This document shows, piece by piece, positions 19,567 through 28,231 of a stretch of DNA of 64,000 nt. The notes under the pieces were generated by a model. It saw only the letters and a list, made by a program, of their open reading frames with translations. It was not told the origin of the DNA and ran no database searches. The translations under genes were made by a program, and so were the position numbers. This stretch comes from Alphaproteobacteria bacterium (lineage in GTDB: Bacteria > Pseudomonadota > Alphaproteobacteria > Caulobacterales > Maricaulaceae), in contig JAAEZM010000004.1 of assembly GCA_018222865.1 (NCBI GenBank), positions 172,460 through 236,459 on the forward strand. The letters are read 5' to 3'. The number at the start of each line of letters is the position of its first letter. Within the stretch, counting starts at the first letter, position 1.

Positions 19567-22500
19567 TCAGACCTCTTCTTTCAGTTTGGGGGTGTAGGGC
19601 GCGTCCGCGTCCTTGAAGATGATGTAGATGGCCGGGATCACCAGCACCGTCAGGAGAGTCGATGAGGCCAGGCCGAAAAGAAGTGAAATGGCCAATCCCT
19701 GGAAGATCGGATCGCTGAGAATGGTCGCTGCTCCGATCATTGCGGCGATGGCCGTCAATAGGATCGGCTTGAAGCGGATCGCGCCCGCCTTGAGCAAGGT
19801 CTCGCGCAGGCTGTCGCCTGCTTCAGCGCCATGCCGGATAAAGTCCACCAACAGGATCGAATTGCGCACGATAATCCCCGCCAGAGCGATAAAGCCGATC
19901 ATGGATGTTGCGGTGAAAGCGGCGTCGAAGATCCAATGGCCCAGGATAATGCCGATGAATGTCAACGGGATGGGCGTCAGGATGATAAGCGGGACGCGGA
20001 AGGAACCGAACTGGGCAACGACAAGAACATAAATGCCCAAGATCGCCACGCCGAAAGCAGCGCCCATATCGCGGAAGGTCACATAGGTGATTTCCCATTC
20101 GCCATCCCACAGCAAGGTCACCTCATCATCAACCGGCGGCTGGCCGTACATGCGAATGGTCGGGCGCGGAACCTCCTCGCTCCAATTGCGCTCATCCAGA
20201 GCCGCCTCGACGGCGAACATGCCGTAGATCGGCGCTTCGAATTCACCCGCCAGCTCCGCCATGACCATCTCCGCATAACGCCCATCGCGGCGATAAATGG
20301 GATGAGAGCCCAGCTCCTCGCGGACCGAGATGACGTCGCCGAGCTCCACAACGCCGCGATCTCCCGGCAGGAGATTTGCCGGAACCGGGGTTGAGGACAG
20401 TCGCTCGGACCAGTTCAGCTCTTCACGCGGCAAGGCGATGCGGATCTCAACCGGGTTACGCCCCTCTCCGCGATGGGAATAACCCACCGGTGCGCCATCA
20501 ATGAGATAATGGATCGTGTCGTACACATCGGACTGGCGGACACGGAAATATTCCAGGCTGTCCTGATCGATCGCCAGCCGCAGACGTGGCCGTTGCTCGC
20601 CAAAACTATCATCGACATCAACGATGTAGGGAATGCTTTCAAAGGCCGCGCGAACCTCGCCGGCAACCGCGCGGCGTGTCTCGGCATCGGGTCCATATAT
20701 CTCTGCCAGCAAGGTCGCCAAAACAGGGGGACCTGGGGGGATTTCGGCCACGCGGATCGCGGTGCCCTCCGGAGCATCCAGCCCGACGAGAAGCGCTCGC
20801 GCTTCCAGCGCGATATCATGCGAGGCCCGGTCACGATGGTGTTTGGGTTCAAGATTGACCTGGAGATCGCCCTGCTCCGGTCGCTGGCGCAGGAAGTAGT
20901 GCCGCACCAGACCGTTGAAATTAAACGGTGCAGAGGTACCGGAATAGACCTGGATCGAAGTGGCCTCGGGCAAGGCGGCCAGTCGGTCTGCAGCCTCCAT
21001 GAGCACGCGCTCTGTACGTTCCAGGCTGGAGCCTTCAGGCAAATCGACGATCACCTGGAATTCTGACTTATTGTCAAACGGCAGGAGCTTCACCGTCACC
21101 GTTTGGGTGAAGAAAAGCGCCATTGAGCCCAGGGTCAGAAAACCGACTGAAAGCAACAGGATCCACGCATTGCGCCGGCTCTTTACAACAGGCGCGGCGA
21201 TGATGCGGTACCAGCGGCCGAGAATGCCCTCTGCATGATCATCATGCCCCGCCGCATCCGCTTCATTTCGCACTGCGATCAGTTTCATCAGCCAGGGCGT
21301 CAGAATAACCGCGACAAAGAAGGAGAAGATCATCGCAGCAGATGCGTTGACCGGGATCGGCGCCATATAGGGGCCCATCAAGCCGGACACGAACAACATC
21401 GGCAAAAGCGCAGCAACAACCGTCAAGGTCGCGACAATGGTTGGATTGCCGACCTCGGCGACCGCCTCAATCGCGGCTTCCACTCGTCCGCGCCCATCCT
21501 TCATCGCCCAGTGCCGGGCGATATTCTCAATCACAACAATGGCATCATCGACGAGGATGCCGATCGAGAAGATCAAGGCGAAAAGCGAAACCCGATTGAT
21601 GGTGTAGCCCATCAAGTTGGAGGCAAAGAGGGTCAGAAGAATGGTGGTCGGGATGACGATGAAGATCACCACGCCCTCACGCCAACCGATGACAAAGGTC
21701 ACCAGGATAACGATGGACACCGTTGCGAGAACAAGGTGGAAGAGAAGCTCATTCGCCTTCTCATTCGCCGTCTCGCCATAATTCCGGGTGACCTCAACCT
21801 CGACCCCCTCGGGGATCAAGGACCCACGAAGCAGCTCCAGACGCTCAAGGATTTGTTCGGAGACGACAACGGCGTTCGCACCCTCCCGCTTGGCTATTGC
21901 GAGGGTTACGGCCGGCAAGCGTGTCCAGCTATCATGATGATCATCACGGGTCAGCGTCCAGGCGCGCGCATTCGCCGGTTCAGCCCCCACCACGACATCG
22001 GCGACATCACGGACATAAACCGGGCGCCCGTCGCGCGAGGTCAGCAGAAGCAGTCCGATATCACGCTGGCCTTGCAGTGTCTGCCCGGCTGTGACCGCCA
22101 GTGCCCGGTCTAACCCGGTCAGATTTCCCGCCGGGAAGGACCTGTTCGCCTCCGCAATCCGACCTGCGAGTTGCTGCAAGGTCACGCCGTATTGTGACAG
22201 ACGTTCAGGATCGGGTTCGACCCGGATCTGATCAGAACGACCGCCGACGATATAGCTCAGACCAACATCCTCGACCGACATCATAGCCGCGCGCAATTCC
22301 TCGACGAGAGAATAAAGCGCCCTGTCATCCCAGTGTTCGGCCTGATCGGGATTGGGCGACAGCGTCAGCGTGACGATGGCCACATCATTGATTCCGCGCC
22401 CGACGATCAAAGGCTCCGGAATCCCAATCGGCATCCGGTCCATATTCGCTCGAATTTCCTCATGAATCCGGACGATTGCGTCATCAGGGTCTGTCCCGAC

Positions 22501-22803
22501 ATCAAACCGTGCCGTCACCATGACCTGATTGTCTTCGGTCTGGGAATAGACGTGCTCGACCGCATCAACCGACCGAATGATCGCCTCAAGCGGTTCGGTC
22601 ACCAGCTCCACCGCATCAGCGGCCTGAAGCCCATCTGCACGCACGGCAATATCCACCATGGGTACAGAGATTTGGGGTTCCTCTTCGCGCGGGATCACCA
22701 TCAGCGCGATCAAACCCACAGCGAGCGAGCCCAAGAGCAGGAGCGGCGTCAGCGGAGAGCGGATGAAGGCTTTTGTGAGATGACCAGAAAAACCGAGTGT
22801 CAT
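19567..22803 (-). CDS. RND efflux transporter, sulfide-island copy
   Basis: Inner-membrane proton-driven pump of 1078 residues with the RND layout: TM1, a large periplasmic loop, TM2-6 including the GILVDDAIVVIENI helix, a second loop, and TM8-12. It belongs to a branch beginning LTKAFIRSPLTPLLLLGSLA, distinct from HAE1 drug pumps such as the second RND gene in this window. The start ATG overlaps the adaptor stop as ATGA, so synthesis is coupled. No outer-membrane channel is encoded nearby. The position inside a rhodanese/SqrR/SQR block suggests export of a sulfur or thiol compound, but the substrate is not shown by sequence. Confidence 0.92.
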   Translation of the reverse strand: MTLGFSGHLTKAFIRSPLTPLLLLGSLAVGLIALMVIPREEEPQISVPMVDIAVRADGLQAADAVELVTEPLEAIIRSVDAVEHVYSQTEDNQVMVTARFDVGTDPDDAIVRIHEEIRANMDRMPIGIPEPLIVGRGINDVAIVTLTLSPNPDQAEHWDDRALYSLVEELRAAMMSVEDVGLSYIVGGRSDQIRVEPDPERLSQYGVTLQQLAGRIAEANRSFPAGNLTGLDRALAVTAGQTLQGQRDIGLLLLTSRDGRPVYVRDVADVVVGAEPANARAWTLTRDDHHDSWTRLPAVTLAIAKREGANAVVVSEQILERLELLRGSLIPEGVEVEVTRNYGETANEKANELLFHLVLATVSIVILVTFVIGWREGVVIFIVIPTTILLTLFASNLMGYTINRVSLFALIFSIGILVDDAIVVIENIARHWAMKDGRGRVEAAIEAVAEVGNPTIVATLTVVAALLPMLFVSGLMGPYMAPIPVNASAAMIFSFFVAVILTPWLMKLIAVRNEADAAGHDDHAEGILGRWYRIIAAPVVKSRRNAWILLLSVGFLTLGSMALFFTQTVTVKLLPFDNKSEFQVIVDLPEGSSLERTERVLMEAADRLAALPEATSIQVYSGTSAPFNFNGLVRHYFLRQRPEQGDLQVNLEPKHHRDRASHDIALEARALLVGLDAPEGTAIRVAEIPPGPPVLATLLAEIYGPDAETRRAVAGEVRAAFESIPYIVDVDDSFGEQRPRLRLAIDQDSLEYFRVRQSDVYDTIHYLIDGAPVGYSHRGEGRNPVEIRIALPREELNWSERLSSTPVPANLLPGDRGVVELGDVISVREELGSHPIYRRDGRYAEMVMAELAGEFEAPIYGMFAVEAALDERNWSEEVPRPTIRMYGQPPVDDEVTLLWDGEWEITYVTFRDMGAAFGVAILGIYVLVVAQFGSFRVPLIILTPIPLTFIGIILGHWIFDAAFTATSMIGFIALAGIIVRNSILLVDFIRHGAEAGDSLRETLLKAGAIRFKPILLTAIAAMIGAATILSDPIFQGLAISLLFGLASSTLLTVLVIPAIYIIFKDADAPYTPKLKEEV

Positions 22804-23771
22804 GGCTGCACCAAACGATCACCGGCAGCAATGCCACTGAGGATTTCGACACCGGTTTCAAGCACTTCACCCCGGAGCACAACCACGTCCCGGATACCGT
22901 CCTCCATTTGAAGGCGGACATAGTCGGTGCCAAAACGGGTGAAGATCAGATCAGGGGGAATGATGATGGCGGAGCGGGTATCTACGGCCACATAAACGCG
23001 GACTCTTTCTCCGACAAAAAAGCTCCCAAGCCCTTCTACGACCGCGTCAGCCACCACGCGGCCATCCGCAATACGCGGATAGATTTGACGGATCTGGCCT
23101 TGAGAGGCGATCTCTGTGCCCATGGTCGCCGCATCAACAGCGATAGGGTCACCGACGGATATCGAACGCGCATGCCGCTCGGGCAAGCGAAGGCGCAGCA
23201 GGTAGAGGTCGGATGCAATACTCGCGACCGGTTCACCGCCGAGCACAACACTTCCAGCCGTCACTTCCACCGACAGGACGCGACCACTTGTAGGCGCCAG
23301 CACATCCCCTTCACGGGCCTGCTGAACCAGCACATCGCGCGCGCGGCGTGCAGATGCGAGCTGATTGATCAGGACGTCGACCTCAGTCTGCGCCTCATCC
23401 AGCCGCGCCTGCGGGAAGATCCCGCGCTCAAACAGGTCTTGCGCCCGCTCCAGATTGACCTGGGCTTGCGCCAATTGAGCCGCCAGCGCTGTCGCTCCGG
23501 CATTGGCAGAGCCGATTTGGGGTGCGAGCTGGTCATTGATGACAACGGCGAGCACATCGCCGGCTTCAACCGCATCTCCCTCATCAACCCGCAATTCGCC
23601 GATCGTCCCGGCGATACGGGCGCGCGCGCTGACCGTATCGATGCTTTCCACGGTCGCGAAGACCGCTTTGCGATCAGATATCTCGCTGACAGAGACGAGA
23701 TGGGATCCATCGTCTTGCGCCATGACTGGCGAAGCGATGACCAGGGACAGGACGATCAGCGCGCGCAACAT
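22800..23771 (-). CDS. RND periplasmic adaptor (membrane fusion protein)
   Basis: A 323-residue HlyD-like adaptor. The ATG at 23771 has GAGG 5 bases upstream and starts a signal peptide (MLRALIVLSLVIASPVMAQ); a longer open frame to 23909 lacks both. The lipoyl halves flank a helical hairpin (QLAQAQVNLERAQDLFERG), followed by beta-barrel and membrane-proximal segments. It would link the pump at 19567 to an outer-membrane channel encoded elsewhere. It lies 11 bases after the rhodanese gene, in the same transcript. Confidence 0.91.
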   Translation of the reverse strand: MLRALIVLSLVIASPVMAQDDGSHLVSVSEISDRKAVFATVESIDTVSARARIAGTIGELRVDEGDAVEAGDVLAVVINDQLAPQIGSANAGATALAAQLAQAQVNLERAQDLFERGIFPQARLDEAQTEVDVLINQLASARRARDVLVQQAREGDVLAPTSGRVLSVEVTAGSVVLGGEPVASIASDLYLLRLRLPERHARSISVGDPIAVDAATMGTEIASQGQIRQIYPRIADGRVVADAVVEGLGSFFVGERVRVYVAVDTRSAIIIPPDLIFTRFGTDYVRLQMEDGIRDVVVLRGEVLETGVEILSGIAAGDRLVQP

Positions 23772-23782
23772 ATTGACCTCGC

Positions 23783-24136
23783 TCAGGCTACTGGATCGAC
23801 GACCTTGCCGGTCGCGGGGTCGATTTGAACCGTCGGCAAACCCGCCGCTTTCCACGCCATCAGACCGCCCTTCATATGCGCGGTGATGTTCACGCCAGCC
23901 GCCTGACAACGCTCAAGCGCGTCCATGGAGCGCTTGCCGGAGCCGCAATGCAGAATGACGTCGCGGGTGCCATCAATCGGCAATGATGCCGGATCGAAAG
24001 TGGAGAGCGGATGCAGGCTGGCACCGTGCAGGCGCTCAGTCGCGAATTCGCGCGGCTCGCGCACATCGATGATTACGGCCTCATTGGCGTTCACAGCTTC
24101 AGCTACAGCCTTGGGGTCAATCTCTCGGAGACTCAT
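23783..24136 (-). CDS. Single-domain rhodanese sulfurtransferase
   Basis: Transfers sulfane sulfur through a cysteine persulfide. The 117 residues form one rhodanese domain, with DVREPREFATERLHGA as the N-terminal motif and the active loop CGSGKRS starting at Cys64. No signal peptide, so cytoplasmic. It is the first gene of the minus-strand unit rhodanese-adaptor-RND-DUF2892, divergent from the SqrR-like regulator and quinone reductase. In sulfide-oxidising bacteria such rhodaneses take polysulfide made by SQR to thiols or sulfite; this is the likely role. Confidence 0.92.
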   Translation of the reverse strand: MSLREIDPKAVAEAVNANEAVIIDVREPREFATERLHGASLHPLSTFDPASLPIDGTRDVILHCGSGKRSMDALERCQAAGVNITAHMKGGLMAWKAAGLPTVQIDPATGKVVDPVA

Positions 24137-24166
24137 TGGATGCTATCCCTCTTCCAAAGAACTTCA

Positions 24167-24214
24167 TTGACATCTAATTTAGTTACTTCTACTTTAGTGT
24201 CAACTAATGATTAG
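24167..24214. promoter_or_regulatory. Overlapping divergent promoters and operator of the sulfide island
   Basis: Rightward promoter: TTGACA (24167-24172), 17 bases, TACTTT (24190-24195), toward the regulator. Leftward promoter: TTGACA on the minus strand (24203-24198), 16 bases, TAAATT (24181-24176), toward the rhodanese. The two perfect -35 boxes form the ends of an inverted repeat, and CTAAT-g-ATTAG (24204-24214) is a second palindrome next to the rightward start site. Both promoters occupy the same 37 bases, so one bound repressor could close both. Confidence 0.65.
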
Positions 24215-24220
24215 AGATCC

Positions 24221-24568
24221 ATGCACGAAATAGCTCAGACACCCGCCGCACAAAGCCAACTCGCCGATCTGCAAGCACAGGCCGGCGAGGCAGCTGGCTT
24301 CCTGAAACAGCTCGCCAATGAGAAGCGCCTTTTGATCCTTTGCCGTCTGGCAGAGAGCGAGGCGACAGTAAGTGAGCTGTGCGAAATGGCTGGCCTGTCC
24401 CAATCCGCAATGTCGCAACACCTCGCGAAGATGCGGTCGGAGGGCCTGGTCGAGGGGCGCAAGGCCGGGCTGCAGGTGCACTACTCCATCGCGGACCCGC
24501 GCTGTGTCGGGATCCTCGACCATCTGAAATCGCAATTCTGTACAGCCGCGGAGGAGCTCAGCGGCTAG
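24221..24568 (+). CDS. sqrR: SqrR/BigR-type persulfide-sensing ArsR repressor
   Basis: A 115-residue winged-helix repressor of the ArsR family. The recognition helix lies in AGLSQSAMSQHLAKMRSEG. Cysteines occur at residues 41, 54, 95 and 107; Cys41 and Cys107 sit at the same numbers as the redox pair of Rhodobacter SqrR, which forms a polysulfide bridge and releases DNA when sulfide is present. No metal-binding ELCVCDL motif is seen. It is divergent from the rhodanese operon and upstream of the sulfide:quinone oxidoreductase, the standard regulon. Derepression by persulfide of both directions is inferred. Confidence 0.9.
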   Translation: MHEIAQTPAAQSQLADLQAQAGEAAGFLKQLANEKRLLILCRLAESEATVSELCEMAGLSQSAMSQHLAKMRSEGLVEGRKAGLQVHYSIADPRCVGILDHLKSQFCTAAEELSG

Positions 24569-24620
24569 CTGCCATCATGCGGGCCGGAACCGCAGAGCGG
24601 ACGGCCGAAAGGGAGGAGAC

Positions 24621-25907
24621 ATGGCACATATCGTAGTTCTCGGCGCCGGATTGGGTGGCGTCCCTATGGCTCTGGAGGCCCGGCGAGAGCTCGGGCGCGA
24701 GCACAAAGTCACCGTCGTTTCCGACAAGGACACGTTTCACTTCACCCCGTCCAATCCCTGGGTCGCCGTAAACTGGCGAAAGGCCGAGCAGATCAAAGTC
24801 GATCTCGCGCCCATGCTCAACAAGCGCAAGATTGACTTCATACACGCTGCCGCGACCGATATTCTGCCAAAAGAAAACGCCATCCAGCTCGAGAATGGCG
24901 AAAAACTCTCCTATGATTATCTGGTGATCGCGACCGGGCCCGAACTCGCCTTTGACGAGATTGAAGGCCTTGGCCCCCATGGCGGTCACACCCATTCAGT
25001 CTGTCATGTGGACCATGCGGACGAAGTCAGCAAAACCTGGGAAGATTTCTGCGCCGATCCTGGCCCCATCGTCGTCGGAGCAGTTCAGGGCGCATCCTGT
25101 TTCGGACCGGCTTATGAATTCGCCATGATCCTGGAAACCGACCTGCGCAAGCGCAAGATCCGGGACAAAGTGCCTATGACCTTTGTCACCTCGGAGCCCT
25201 ATGTCGGCCATCTCGGCCTTGACGGTGTCGGGGACACCAAAGGGCTGCTTGAGAGCGAAATGCGTAACCGGCACATCAAGTGGATCACCTCGGCGCGCGT
25301 CACGAAGGTGGAAGCTGGCCTCATGCATGTCGAAGAGGTGAATGAGGACGGAAGCATCAAGAAGAAGCACGAACTCCCGTTTGGATACTCGATGATGCTG
25401 CCGGCATTTCGCGGCATTCCAGCGGTCCGCGATGTTGAAGGCCTGGTCAATCCGCGGGGCTTTGTTCTGATTGATGAACACCAGAGAAACCCTAACTACT
25501 CCAACATCTTCTCCGTCGGCGTATGCGTCGCCATTCCGCCAATGGACACCTATGCCGTACCTGTCGGCGTTCCCAAAACCGGCTTCATGATCGAAAGCAT
25601 GGTGATGGCAACAGCGCGCAATATCCGCGATGAGCTGGCCGGTAAGGAGCCCCGCCATATGGCGACCTGGAACGCCGTATGCCTTGCTGATTTCGGTGAT
25701 GGCGGCGTCGCCTTTGTGGCCATGCCGCAAATCCCGCCACGCAATGTAAACTGGTCAGCCGATGGCGGCTGGGTCCATCTGGGCAAGGTGGCGTTTGAGA
25801 AATACTTCCTCGGCAAAATTCGGGCTGGCCAGGCGGAACCCTTTTATGAACGCGCCGTATTCGACATGATGGGCATTCATAAAATCAAACCCAAAGAAAA
25901 CGCCTGA
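24621..25907 (+). CDS. sqr: Sulfide:quinone oxidoreductase
   Basis: FAD enzyme that oxidises sulfide to sulfane sulfur and passes electrons to quinone on the cytoplasmic face of the membrane. The 428 residues begin with the dinucleotide motif GAGLGGVPMAL and contain VIATGPELAF. Cysteines at 128 (HSVCHVD), 160 (GASCFGP) and 354 (NAVCLADFG) align with Cys128, Cys160 and Cys356 of the Acidithiobacillus ferrooxidans enzyme, the catalytic set. The C-terminal GGWVHLGKVAFEKYFLGKIR provides the amphipathic membrane-binding region. The ATG follows GGGAGGAGAC. It lies 52 bases after the regulator and is likely co-transcribed with it. Confidence 0.93.
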   Translation: MAHIVVLGAGLGGVPMALEARRELGREHKVTVVSDKDTFHFTPSNPWVAVNWRKAEQIKVDLAPMLNKRKIDFIHAAATDILPKENAIQLENGEKLSYDYLVIATGPELAFDEIEGLGPHGGHTHSVCHVDHADEVSKTWEDFCADPGPIVVGAVQGASCFGPAYEFAMILETDLRKRKIRDKVPMTFVTSEPYVGHLGLDGVGDTKGLLESEMRNRHIKWITSARVTKVEAGLMHVEEVNEDGSIKKKHELPFGYSMMLPAFRGIPAVRDVEGLVNPRGFVLIDEHQRNPNYSNIFSVGVCVAIPPMDTYAVPVGVPKTGFMIESMVMATARNIRDELAGKEPRHMATWNAVCLADFGDGGVAFVAMPQIPPRNVNWSADGGWVHLGKVAFEKYFLGKIRAGQAEPFYERAVFDMMGIHKIKPKENA

Positions 25908-25918
25908 CCTCTGCAAAA

Positions 25919-25947
25919 GGGGGTTTGCCATGGCTCGGCAAGCCCCC
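25919..25947. terminator. Hairpin between sqr and enoyl-CoA hydratase
   Basis: The arms GGGGGTTTGCC and GGCAAGCCCCC form an 11 bp stem with one mismatch and a 7-base loop. No T run follows on the plus strand; a TTTT follows on the minus strand. It probably ends or attenuates the sqr transcript, but is not a canonical intrinsic terminator in that direction. Confidence 0.45.
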
Positions 25948-25958
25948 AAGATCGCCGC

Positions 25959-26744
25959 ATGACCAATGCCGATCTTTATCTCCAGCGCTTCGACCATCAT
26001 GCCGAGCTCGTGCTCAACCGACCGGCGAAGCGCAACGCCATGACAGAAGCCATGTGGGCGCTTATGCCCGAGCTTCTGGACGAAGCGGCTCAGGCTCCGC
26101 AGCTACGCTGGTTGATTGTCCGCGGAACAGGCGGACATTTCGCCTCTGGCGCAGATATCGGCGAGTTCGAGAGCATCTATGCTGATCCAGCACGCGCTGA
26201 GCGCTATAATGACAGTATTGGTCGCGCGCTGGACGCCCTCGCTGACTTTCCCAAGCCCAGCCTCGCGCGCATTGAAGGTGTTTGCATCGGCGGCGGCTGC
26301 GGAATTGCACTGTCTTGCGACCTTCGTTTTTCCAGTCAGACCAGTCGCTTCGCGATCACTCCTGCCAAACTCGGCCTGGTTTATCCGATGAATGATACAC
26401 GACGCCTCGTCGAAGCTGTCGGCATCGCCATGGCGAAGGATATCCTTTATTCCGGCCGCGTTCTCGACGCTCAAGAGGCCCACGCCACTGGTTTGGTCCA
26501 GCGCTGCCTGCCGGGCGAGGCGCTCGACGCGGAAATCAAGGCCTACACCGACCTCCTGATGCAGCGCTCAAATCACTCCGCTCGGATGACCAAACGCCTG
26601 ATCGCCCTCATCCAGAACGGACAGGATCAAGAGTGCGAAGAGACCCGCCGGATCTTCCATGAAGCCTTTGAGGGAGATGACTTCAAGGAAGGCTACCAAG
26701 CCTTTATGGAGAAGCGACCGCCGCGATTCCCGGATCCCAAATGA
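25959..26744 (+). CDS. Enoyl-CoA hydratase/isomerase family protein
   Basis: Crotonase-fold enzyme of 261 residues. The oxyanion-hole segments GTGGHFASGADIGEFE and GVCIGGGCGIALSCDLRF are intact. The acidic residues that define classical hydratases are not obvious in the second block, so the reaction (hydration, isomerisation or hydrolysis of an acyl-CoA) is open. The ATG at 25959 starts shortly after a hairpin. The stop overlaps the ATG of the CoA-transferase gene (ATGA), so the two are translated together and probably act on the same acyl-CoA substrate in a short catabolic route. Confidence 0.88.
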   Translation: MTNADLYLQRFDHHAELVLNRPAKRNAMTEAMWALMPELLDEAAQAPQLRWLIVRGTGGHFASGADIGEFESIYADPARAERYNDSIGRALDALADFPKPSLARIEGVCIGGGCGIALSCDLRFSSQTSRFAITPAKLGLVYPMNDTRRLVEAVGIAMAKDILYSGRVLDAQEAHATGLVQRCLPGEALDAEIKAYTDLLMQRSNHSARMTKRLIALIQNGQDQECEETRRIFHEAFEGDDFKEGYQAFMEKRPPRFPDPK

Positions 26745-27871
26745 GCAAGACAGACGCCCCCCTTCAGGGACTAAAAGTCATCGAAATGGCGCGGATCCTG
26801 GCTGGCCCCTGGGCGGGTCAGACGCTCGCTGATCTTGGCGCCGAAGTGATCAAGATCGAAAGCCCGGCAGGTGATGACACCCGAAGCTGGGGCCCACCCT
26901 GGATTGAGACCGAGACCGGCGAGAAGACAGCCGCCTATTTTCACGTCACCAATCGCGGAAAGCGCTCGCTGGCAATTGATTTTTCCGATCCAGATCAACG
27001 CGATAAACTTCTCGCCCTTATTGCTGATGCTGATGTGCTGATCGAGAATTACAAAGTCGGCGGATTGAAAAAATACGGACTCGATTACGATAGCCTCCAT
27101 GCCCGCTTCCCCAGGCTGATCTATTGTTCGGTTACCGGGTTCGGACAGACCGGCCCCTACGCTCATCGTGCCGGGTATGACGTGATGATCCAGGGCATGA
27201 GCGGGGTCATGGACATCACCGGCGCCGCCGATGGTCCGCCTCAGAAAATGGGCGTTGCCTTCGCCGACATCTTCACCGGACTATACGCCACAATCGCCAT
27301 CCAGGCTGCGCTCGCCCAGCGCGAGAAAACTGGCAAGGGGCAGCAAATCGACATGGCGTTGCTCGACTGCATGGTTGGCGTGCTCGGCAATCAAGCGATG
27401 AATGCCATGGTCACCGGGCAGACACCCAAGCGAATGGGCAATGTCCACCCCAATCTTGTTCCCTATCAGGACTTCCCCGTTTCGGACGGCCATATCATCA
27501 TCGCTTGCGGTAATGATCGGCAATTCACAAAGCTCTGTGAAGTTCTAGGCTTAAGCCGAGAGACGCAAAAACGTTTCGACACCAATCCCAAGCGTGTGGC
27601 GGGGCATGCGGAACTGGTAGAAGAAATTTCCAAAGCCAGCATGCAGCACAGCCAGAGCACGCTTCTGGAGCGACTCGAAGCGGCAGGCATTCCCGCAGGA
27701 CCAATCAATTCGATAAGCGAGGCGCTCAGCGATCCTCAAATCGTCCATCGCGGCCTTGTCGATCTCTCCGGACCGGCTCCCAAACTTCTGAATCCAATTA
27801 AATTTTCTGGGTCTTCGTTCGAAAATACGGCACCCGCTCCCGATCTGGACGAGCTTTCAAGCAAGCGCTGA
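26741..27871 (+). CDS. Class III CoA-transferase (CaiB/BaiF family)
   Basis: Family III CoA-transferase of 376 residues, moving CoA between carboxylic acids. It opens with LQGLKVIEMARILAGPWAGQ, and LADLGAEVIKIESPAGDDTR follows, both hallmarks of the family. The catalytic Asp is expected near residue 165, in the GVAFADIFTGLYATIAIQAA region. Interlocked dimers are usual for the family. Overlap with the hydratase gene suggests a paired activation and hydration of one acid. The acid itself cannot be named. Confidence 0.9.
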   Translation: MSKTDAPLQGLKVIEMARILAGPWAGQTLADLGAEVIKIESPAGDDTRSWGPPWIETETGEKTAAYFHVTNRGKRSLAIDFSDPDQRDKLLALIADADVLIENYKVGGLKKYGLDYDSLHARFPRLIYCSVTGFGQTGPYAHRAGYDVMIQGMSGVMDITGAADGPPQKMGVAFADIFTGLYATIAIQAALAQREKTGKGQQIDMALLDCMVGVLGNQAMNAMVTGQTPKRMGNVHPNLVPYQDFPVSDGHIIIACGNDRQFTKLCEVLGLSRETQKRFDTNPKRVAGHAELVEEISKASMQHSQSTLLERLEAAGIPAGPINSISEALSDPQIVHRGLVDLSGPAPKLLNPIKFSGSSFENTAPAPDLDELSSKR

Positions 27872-28084
27872 TTCGCACCGCACCCCGGCAACATCCGGCG
27901 CGAAGCCTCTTGCGCGCGCGTGGATGTGCATACACGTACGCGCGCGAGCGTTATTAGGCAAAACAATAATTTTGCTCACCCGCGTCATCCGGGGTGAACA
28001 AAAACACGATTATTGCAAAATTATCCTTGCAATCCTTGTGGAGACGCGTAACGCTGCACTGCAACAGAGTTAAGGAGGGTTCCA
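27872..28084 (+). promoter_or_regulatory. Upstream region of the ilv-leu operon with stacked inverted repeats
   Basis: Four symmetric elements occur before the leader peptide. They are an imperfect 32-base palindrome with GCGCGCGT/ACGCGCGC ends (27914-27945), GCAAAA-n6-TTTTGC (27958-27975), the hairpin TCACCC...GGGTGA (27976-27997), and ATTGCAA-n8-TTGCAAT (28012-28033). The first or third may terminate the CoA-transferase transcript. The AT-rich last one is positioned like an operator or activator site for the amino acid operon. I cannot identify the -10/-35 pair with certainty. Confidence 0.45.
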
Positions 28085-28231
28085 ATGGACCCGCGTAGGC
28101 AAATCGCTAGAGCGAAGACCACCGCCGCCCCTTCGGGCGAGCGGTCGACTAGCCTCGGCCTCCTCCTTGTACTCGTACTTGTGATTATTACCGCCCAAAT
28201 AATGGGAGCGGCGCTCACGCCTGCCATCTAG
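28085..28231 (+). CDS. Branched-chain amino acid leader peptide (ilv-leu attenuator)
   Basis: A 48-residue open frame with an excellent ribosome site (AAGGAGGG, 5 bases before the ATG). Codons 24-35 read [12 protein letters not shown]: eleven of twelve are Leu, Val or Ile. This is the classic design of the leader peptides of ilv and leu operons, where ribosome stalling reports low charged tRNA. The frame ends 23 bases before an intrinsic terminator and 80 bases before ilvD. The Arg/Lys-rich first half contains a potential 10 bp RNA hairpin (28121-28145). It is too short and too skewed to be an ordinary protein, and a regulatory role is the best reading. Confidence 0.88.
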   Translation: MDPRRQIARAKTTAAPSGERSTSLGLLLVLVLVIITAQIMGAALTPAI

